A stretch of DNA of 64,000 bases from Opisthorchis felineus (lineage: Eukaryota > Platyhelminthes > Trematoda > Opisthorchiida > Opisthorchiidae): assembly GCA_004794785.1 (NCBI GenBank), contig SJOL01009548.1, forward strand, positions 10,793-74,792, in the 5' to 3' direction. The position numbers and the translations under genes are program-made. The notes beneath the pieces were generated by a model. It saw only the letters and a program-made list of their open reading frames with translations, was not told the origin of the DNA and did no database searches. Shown here in pieces: positions 57,570 to 64,000 of this stretch (position 1 is its first letter; each line of letters begins with the position of its first letter).

Positions 57570-58193
57570 TTGTGCACCAATAGTGCAATCAAACCACGGC
57601 TTTATGGCCTACCAAAAATTCACAAAGCAGATGTCCCGATGAGACCGATAGTAGACGGAATAGGTTCCCCATTGCATAAGTTATCCAGATGCTTGGCAGG
57701 CATTTTAAAACCCGTTACTGTGAGATCTACAACTTACATTAAGTACTCATATGACTTTGCCGACAAATCAGCGGGTATCACCGTGGAACCAGATGACATT
57801 CTTGTAAGTTTCGATATCACTTCGTTATATACAAATGTGGCAAAAAGGGGCTCTGCGGAAATAGTCAAGCGACTGCTACTAGCAGAAACTACCCTTTCAG
57901 GATGGACACAGCTTACGGTAGATGAAACAGTTGTATGCCTGAATATTACCCATTTCGTTTTTTACTCAGTGGTTAACACTCAAGAACAAGGTCTAGCAAT
58001 GGAATCTCCAATATCCCCGGTCTGGGCAAATATATTTGTGAACGAATGTGAACAGGAAGCTTTAGTCGGAATCCTATGCCCACCCAAGATATTCTGGGGC
58101 TATGTAGATGTCACTTTCGTCGTGATGAAACGAGATAAGGTCAGTGAGTTTTACAATTATCTGATTGAACGGAGAGTATGCATTCATCTTTAG
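57570..58193 (+). pseudogene. Penelope-like reverse transcriptase
   Basis: RT core of the element. Penelope RTs are telomerase-like and use target-primed reverse transcription. The second Asp of the catalytic YVDD box is Val, and the frame is closed at 58191. Confidence 0.8.
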
Positions 58194-58625
58194 TATGGAG
58201 ATGGAGTGAACCTCAGGTAAACTGACCTTTTTAGACTGCATGAAACATAAGGTCGGGGAAAACTAAAGACCACAGTGCAAGAGAAGCCAACGGACACTGG
58301 GGTAGTTTTGAACTAATCTTCTGCCCGTCCGAAGTCGGCATTCGCCAGTATTGCCTCATCAATTTTAGGCGTGTAAGCGCCCTGTGTACAGAAGACGCTG
58401 ATCGCACAGCGGCCCACATTGACTTCGGGGTAGCGGATGTCCAGTTAGTTTGATTAGGCGTCAATTGCGAAGGGTGTTGGTACCGGCAGCGAAACCCAAC
58501 AGGGAATGGATTGGGACTGCTGTTATTGCATATAGACCAGAGACATCGCAGGTCATTCGAAGGATTCTAAACACAGCTATCATAAGTATAGCTTTTCAGA
58601 GAGGACACACTCTACTCTGGTGTAA

Positions 58626-58850
58626 TTGAAGGATCGCCTCCTGACAAACAGAACCAGGAACTGTGTCTACAAAATTAAGTGTAACGACCGCACTAAGGTC
58701 TATATAGGACAGACAGCCAGGGAACTTCACACCAGAATTTCACAGCATAGGAGAGAAAGAAACAGACCGCCGGGGAACACGGATGCATATCGAGCGTTAC
58801 TGAAATACTCGGCAATTGTGGAACACGCACCGGCACGGGACACAAAATAG
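58626..58850 (+). pseudogene. GIY-YIG endonuclease domain of the Penelope-like element
   Basis: The GIY and YIG elements appear as VYKIKC and VYIGQT with the expected downstream Arg (ARELHTRISQHRRE). The domain is cut short by a stop at 58848; related frame pieces continue to about 58925. Confidence 0.75.
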
Positions 58851-59039
58851 ATTTAGAAATTGTTGGGGTTTCGAGGCGAAGAATACGCTCCACGACACAG
58901 AGACTAATGGCCGAGGCGGTAGAAATCACCGGTTAATAGAGTAGAAGGTGGGGAAATGGCAAGCGTGTGGATAGACGGTCGAGCTGACGCGTGTTAGTGT
59001 GCGGTTATCAGAGGGAGGAGTTGTCATCATCTGAATTCC

Positions 59040-59450
59040 ACCTAACCTCACGAGCCTTACCTCCTCAATTGGAAGTTGACGAATCTCCTCACACTGCCAT
59101 CATTTTATAAGTGGCTCAGAGGATGGAAATTTTCACAAAATGGGTGAAGCTTCCAGCAGAGGCACATTCGCTCGAATAGCTAATAAACACGTCGGACCAT
59201 GTGATGTGGACCACTTGATTGAAGAGTCTGTGGTGTTGTAGACTGTCCAAGCGCGAGTTAAGTGATCTACTGGTCAACCCGTCTTGTACAAATGATTACG
59301 TTTAAGCCAATAGCTGAGGGGTTGCTGGTCTGGAATTCCCCTGAATTTGGTGAGGCGCACATTGCTGATGATTCGCGAAACAGGGAACAGCTGTACGGCG
59401 ATTCTTTAGTTTTTAGCCTAGACTGACTTCATTTACAAGAAGTAACTCCA
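59040..59450 (+). repeat. hammerhead repeat, copy C, downstream of Penelope-like element
   Basis: 59060-59290 is the reverse complement of the centre of the 27396-27940 element. 59290-59340 is the decayed tRNA-like head. The hammerhead relic has ctgatga at 59365-59371, gggaac (one A lost from gaaa), an intact cagctgta at 59388-59395, and a tail (tttttagcctagactgactt). Single-armed, unlike the 27-kb copy. Confidence 0.6.
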
Positions 59451-61371
59451 TTTAGAACTCTAACGAAACAGTCAGTACATCACTCAAAATCATGCTCCAA
59501 CTCCTTCAGGACTTTTAGATTTTAACTTATTCCACAATCCGCACGAATAATTTGGCACGCAGTCAACATTGTAAATGAAAACATTTGTGAGCCGATGTTG
59601 TCAAGATGAAGCAAAATATTAGGTGAACAAAATATTCTGAATTATGGACCAGGTTTGCTGTGGCACTGGGCACAAGTCAAACCTAATAATTATTTCACAA
59701 GTTGAGCTAATATGGACGCCATCCGGAATCAAAAACTACTGTCAAGAGAGACAAATAAACAGAAAATAACCCAACCAATCAAATGCGAACCGACCTTCGT
59801 AATGTACTACTCATAAGGTTGCTGAAAATTCTTCAACAGCCACCGACCATGAGTAGTGCATTACTATATACATGTATCGCGATATCTCGAATATCGTAGC
59901 AACTGAGACATGAGGCGGCCTGATGCAGCATATTCAGTTGCCTGGAAACATCACAAACGCGAGATTCAGCTGGGTTCCAGGTGAGTCTCTCGCAAAACCA
60001 AATTTGTTTGCAAATGAGTGTATTTCGCGAACCGAACTTATTTAGACGTCGAAATTTTAGGGACCAAATAACGCATACTTTTAAAAACCTGGTTTTGAGC
60101 CTCCGAACTCCTGTAATCTAACCTTGGTGTTCAAATTACTTGTCCACTACTTGCATGGGCATATATATTTGAGTCCTAGTTCTTGAAAAACCATTTCAAG
60201 CATCCTTACGTGACCCATTGGCAGGGACTGCTGTATACTGATTTTGCATGCGTTTTACATGCAGCAGCGTGTGCTCCCTGTCCTTCTTTCTGTGGTTATT
60301 CAACATAAAACCCTTGGGACTTTCAACATCGTTGTTGTAACGATTACCGAAGGCGAAACTTTTGGCCCGGCAGACCAATTGCAAAAGTGTGTAAAACCTA
60401 AGTCCATCAATTAGCCTGTTTCTCTTCTTGCCTGAAAGATGTTTGGTCCCCCGGTCATTTGAGGGAGAGAAAAGTTAATAGAGGGCAGCATTAGCGCTCC
60501 CGGGAGACACTTTTGACAATGATGCTAGTGGCAACTCGCCAGACAGGTGACCAGCTACTCTGGTGGACCTTGCATTCACCGGAGTACCTCAAAGCACTCA
60601 ATCCGCTGAAGCCGGTCAACACCCAAGAACACCAGCTAAAGGAACGAGGTTTTTCATGGCTAGCTGCCATTCGGCGCAATTTTGCAATGCACAGGCACAA
60701 GTGCAAGCTCAACAAATAAGCTGTGAGTAAACCAGCCATCTCGAACACAAACAGTCCTCCATGTAGTGACGGTAATATGCACTCTGAAAGGTGGTAACTA
60801 CCACAGCATCAGTGCACCACCATCGGCATCACCGATCAATCAGTGGTCAGTGTCTACCAGTGTGAGGATTGTCCCGTCAGATTCAGAGCTACCGGTTATC
60901 AAGTGCTAGCGAGGTAAATACAGGGGACTAATCACTACACAAATCAGTCATTTGGTCCATACTCCGGGATAATGAGATCTACAATTTCTTGATTTTTGGG
61001 CAAACCAGCATTGTGCAATCAAATTGTTGCAAAATTTCCGTCAGAATAACCGGAAACACGGTATTAGGGACCATAGTGATGGTGTAATATCAGTAGGTGC
61101 TATCTCTTATGGTTGATGTTTAAATGAATGACAGCACGGCCTCCCAAAGCAGGCTCATAGGTCACAATCTCAAGTATGACGAATGGGACGACAAAAACAG
61201 TTGAACTTTAGCGGCTCAGTGCGGTGGAGATTTCAGCGTCAATGCCCTGGAATACTGGTTGTCCATCAGCATGCAAAAACTTCGCTTGTTGTTGCTCTGG
61301 GAACTGGGCGGGACAGAGTAATTAAATTTGATGCTGGAACTAAATTTGGGAGCTTTTAATTGAGAGCCGGT
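59451..61371. other. no recognisable gene
   Basis: No conserved coding segment. 60723-60785 (gtaaaccagccatctcgaac onward) recurs at 61723-61790. Confidence 0.4.
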
Positions 61372-61718
61372 GATGTGAATCAAGATCTTCTATGCTGAAG
61401 ATCCCAGAGGCTTTTTAGCCCTAATGGAGATTCATCATTAGTGCACACCCCACAAAACCCCAGGGAGTTTCGATGCCGCAACTCTGCGGCTCATAGTGTG
61501 AACATGTAGACTTTCGGCTAAGTGCGGATGATCACCATTGTGATCAACTCGGACATAGGGCTAGGCATGATCTTTCAGTCACGGAATCACATCACGATTT
61601 CATTGCTGACTGGCGCAATGGCAATGATTTACACTAAGGATGAAACTTCTTTACAGTGCTTTCCTGCTGCTTACCATATATTGGCTTCACACGCAGTACA
61701 AAATCTCGGCAAAACCAA
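61372..61718. repeat. hammerhead repeat, copy D, inverted dimer
   Basis: Minus-strand relic with ctaatga (61435-61441) and a tRNA-like head; plus-strand half with aaggatgaaac, then ttacagtgcttt (61636-61662) and attggcttcacac. The order mirrors the 27-kb element, so the inverted-dimer form is shared. Both hammerheads are decayed (core G to A; the plus-strand stem II half is missing). Confidence 0.55.
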
Positions 61719-61721
61719 GCC

Positions 61722-61790
61722 ATGAGTAAACCAGCCATCTCGAACACAAGCAGTCCCCCATGCAGTGACGTGGTGATGTGGGATGCACGA
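61722..61790. repeat. short direct repeat of 60720-60785
   Basis: gtaaaccagccatctcgaac, then cagtc, ccatg and agtgacg, occur in both. This copy directly follows hammerhead copy D. Confidence 0.5.
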
Positions 61791-64000
61791 GCGGCTGCCT
61801 TCAAATGATGTATGTACCACAGTGGAGTTATTTATAGGTATATGGACCCCATTAACTGTGCAAAGCTCCAATGCACAACAATTTTATGACAGTTCACGAA
61901 CAAACAATTTGCTACATTTTCATATGGAAGGATCCACTGAATATGCTGTCAAATCCGTCTCCAAGAGACAAGTTCTGAGTACAGAATGGTTACGATCATC
62001 AGTAAGTCAAAATCGGTTGGAAGAGAAGATTCTCATTTCGTGTTCTTGCAGAATTTCGGAATAGTTTTGTGACCTGGAATTGTAAACAAATGAAATGGTT
62101 TTCATATATGAGGATGCAACTACACACAAACCTCTAAGTCTATTCATAACTTCCGGTGAATTTACAGGTATCAATTTGAGTAACCTGAACAACCATATCA
62201 TTGGAACCAATGTTTCCACAAATAAAAAATCACTTCGGGTGAAAGGTGATGGCCCAATATTTGCATTCTATGCAACAGGTTGATTTTCTTGATATGAAAA
62301 CGTGTGGATTTTACGCTTTTATTTAGAATCCAAAGCACTCTAACCAAAGCGCATTGTAAACCGATCACACAACTGTCTGGGAAACACATGAACGCAGCCC
62401 ATTCATACAATCTCAGTACTTCCGGTGAAACACCTGAGGGTGTCAAGTAAGAAATGTCGTATTCGCGGGGCTTACTCTGTAAAAATGTAAACCCAGTTTG
62501 ACGCTGTAGGATCTCTATACGACGACAGGCTTCTACCAGGGAAAATGTCACATCAAGTAGGGACCTCGGATCGCTTTAAATGGTACCACGAGCCTCCAGT
62601 TTTTGAGGCGGGTATTTGATACAACGACAGACGCTAGAATGTAGCTCAGTGGCTCTCAATGAAGCTGCGAAACATATTTATCACTATAAGCAGCCACTCA
62701 CCATAACCAGAGAAAGAATGATGCTGCAGAATATGAATTTGAAACGCTCCCTGTTTTAGGAATTTCTTTGCAATTGTTTTAACAACGTAGCTTATAAATA
62801 GTTATCTGCTCATAACTACACCCAGTTAATGTAGTAGGAACACAATCAAAAATAATTATAAAATTCACAAATTATGTTGGTCACATGCCTCCTGAAACCG
62901 ACTCAGTTAAGTCGTTTCCGTATGAGCACCTACACTGAACAGCACTGAAAGCATAGAATGATTTCAAAGTCATCGTAACTCTGAGCGAACTGAAACAATT
63001 TCAAAACAGGTAACATATTACGTATGTAAAACTTTGGAGACTATTGCCATTGGCTGATCTACCTTGTCAAGGACCTGATTATGCCAAAATCGTGAGTCGA
63101 ACAGTTTTATGGTACTTATCAATCAACAGTAATAAACGTTTACACAAAAACACTTGCGTTTTTACCTGATGATTAACAGCGTAAAGCATATATACATAAT
63201 CCAGCTTGCAGGCGATGGGTGAACTGTGTACCGAGCAAGAGGAACGAATGAAAATTTGTGAGCTGGTTCAGAAAGTAAAGGTCTTTGTTTCCTAAGAACA
63301 CTGCACCACTTCACAATGAGTGCAATCAAATCATCCGACATTCTTTCTTTCAGTGTCCCAAAATTTTGCCCTTTTTGTTACAAACTCATTAAGGTGGTGG
63401 GACCTGGTAAAGTGATAGGTAATCAGTATATGGGTTCCAATCAGAGGTCGAAGTGATGGAATGTAGTTTGGCGATGTGTAGGATGACGCCGGAAAATGTT
63501 CAGCGGGAGCGATGGACACAGCATTTTATAAATTGACGCCTCATGAACACACCAGTAGACAAGCGGGCTCATGTGTGATACAGGGTCGTCGATCAACTAC
63601 TATTTTATCGGGCCAAAAAAACAAACCGTAACGACAAGGGAACTGTTTCAACAGAGGATTTCACGCAGCACTGTCTGTACATCTTTCATGTCTCGCAATT
63701 TCTGAACATTTTTGCCACCGGCCTATAGAGGAGGACTGACGATATGATTTCAAAATTTATATTCCTATCTTATCTGTTATATATGCAGTTTTTTAGTGAA
63801 GCCAAATAGTTGTTCTTATAGATGGTACTTTAAAGATGAAACAGCGTAGCCAAATAAAATGTTTAGGTTTCTCTTGTCACTAAAACACTGAAGTCAACTG
63901 ACCTATGAACTGCGTCAACCAGAACAATGCGTCCACCACTGTCCATCTGGCTCAAGCTTACTGCGGTTTTTAGAAGCTATGCATGCCGGATGCCAAACAG
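61791..64000. other. no recognisable gene
   Basis: AT-rich sequence with short open frames only (the longest 117 codons, minus strand, 62198-62551), none with a recognisable domain. No repeat or RNA gene was identified by eye. Confidence 0.45.

Larger units (their letters stand above)
56951..58860 (+). mobile_element. Penelope-like element with GIY-YIG domain, degenerate
   Basis: Three broken segments in the usual Penelope order. First (56951-57415), an N-terminal region with LSEEERCLLENSLNFAVSKR and TIVIAKTDNGNTA. Second (57570-58193), RT with YGLPKIHKADVPMRPIVDG, LVSFDITSLYTNV and AMESPISPVWANIFVNECE; the catalytic YVDD box reads YVDVTF. Third (58626-58850), a GIY-YIG endonuclease starting VYKIKCND, then KVYIGQTARELHTRISQHRR. 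57416-57570 and 58194-58625 hold stops and frameshifts. Inactive. Confidence 0.85.

Overview
The window looks like a gene-poor, retroelement-dense animal genome, most probably a parasitic flatworm (trematode or large-genome tapeworm). This rests on the mix of elements: RTE-like and CR1-like non-LTR retrotransposons, Ty3/gypsy elements, a Penelope-like element with a GIY-YIG domain, a FAR1/ZSWIM-like MULE transposase remnant, tRNA-headed SINEs and a hammerhead-ribozyme repeat that resembles the Sm-alpha type known from schistosomes. The host genes carry spliceosomal introns and give conserved eukaryotic proteins. The species cannot be fixed from sequence alone.

Layout. 1-3.2 kb: no recognisable gene, one dispersed repeat. 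3.2-7.2 kb: gag-like remnant, MULE transposase remnant, CR1-like RT. 7.2-13.2 kb: mostly unassigned DNA with repeats. 13.2-17.4 kb: degenerate Ty3/gypsy element on the minus strand, interrupted by a CR1-like copy. 17.4-25.4 kb: RTE-like copies on both strands with tRNA-derived SINEs nested in them, including one with a clear target-site duplication. 26.2-28.8 kb: three-exon MRGBP/Eaf7 gene (plus); its second intron holds RTE 3' ends and an inverted-dimer hammerhead element bounded by a 16-bp target-site duplication. 28.8-32.6 kb: RTE debris. 32.6-35.4 kb: a second Ty3/gypsy element lacking RT/RNase H and carrying an inverted duplicate of its integrase. 35.4-40.4 kb: two head-to-tail RTE copies. 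40.4-42.4 kb: repeats and SINEs. 42.6-44.8 kb: intact four-exon OSGEP/Kae1 gene (333 aa). 46.4-49.8 kb: intact two-exon ASTE1 gene (733 aa). 51-56.7 kb: exon-like open segments of an unrecognised host gene. 56.9-58.9 kb: broken Penelope-like element, with hammerhead repeats before and after it. 59.5-64 kb: no recognisable gene.

The three recognised host genes are unrelated housekeeping functions (chromatin acetyltransferase subunit, tRNA t6A synthesis, XPG-family nuclease-like protein) and share only strand. Every transposon ORF examined carries stops, frameshifts, deletions or damaged catalytic boxes, so nothing here looks autonomously mobile. The most notable feature is the hammerhead-bearing repeat family, with at least five copies, one of them holding two opposed ribozyme motifs.
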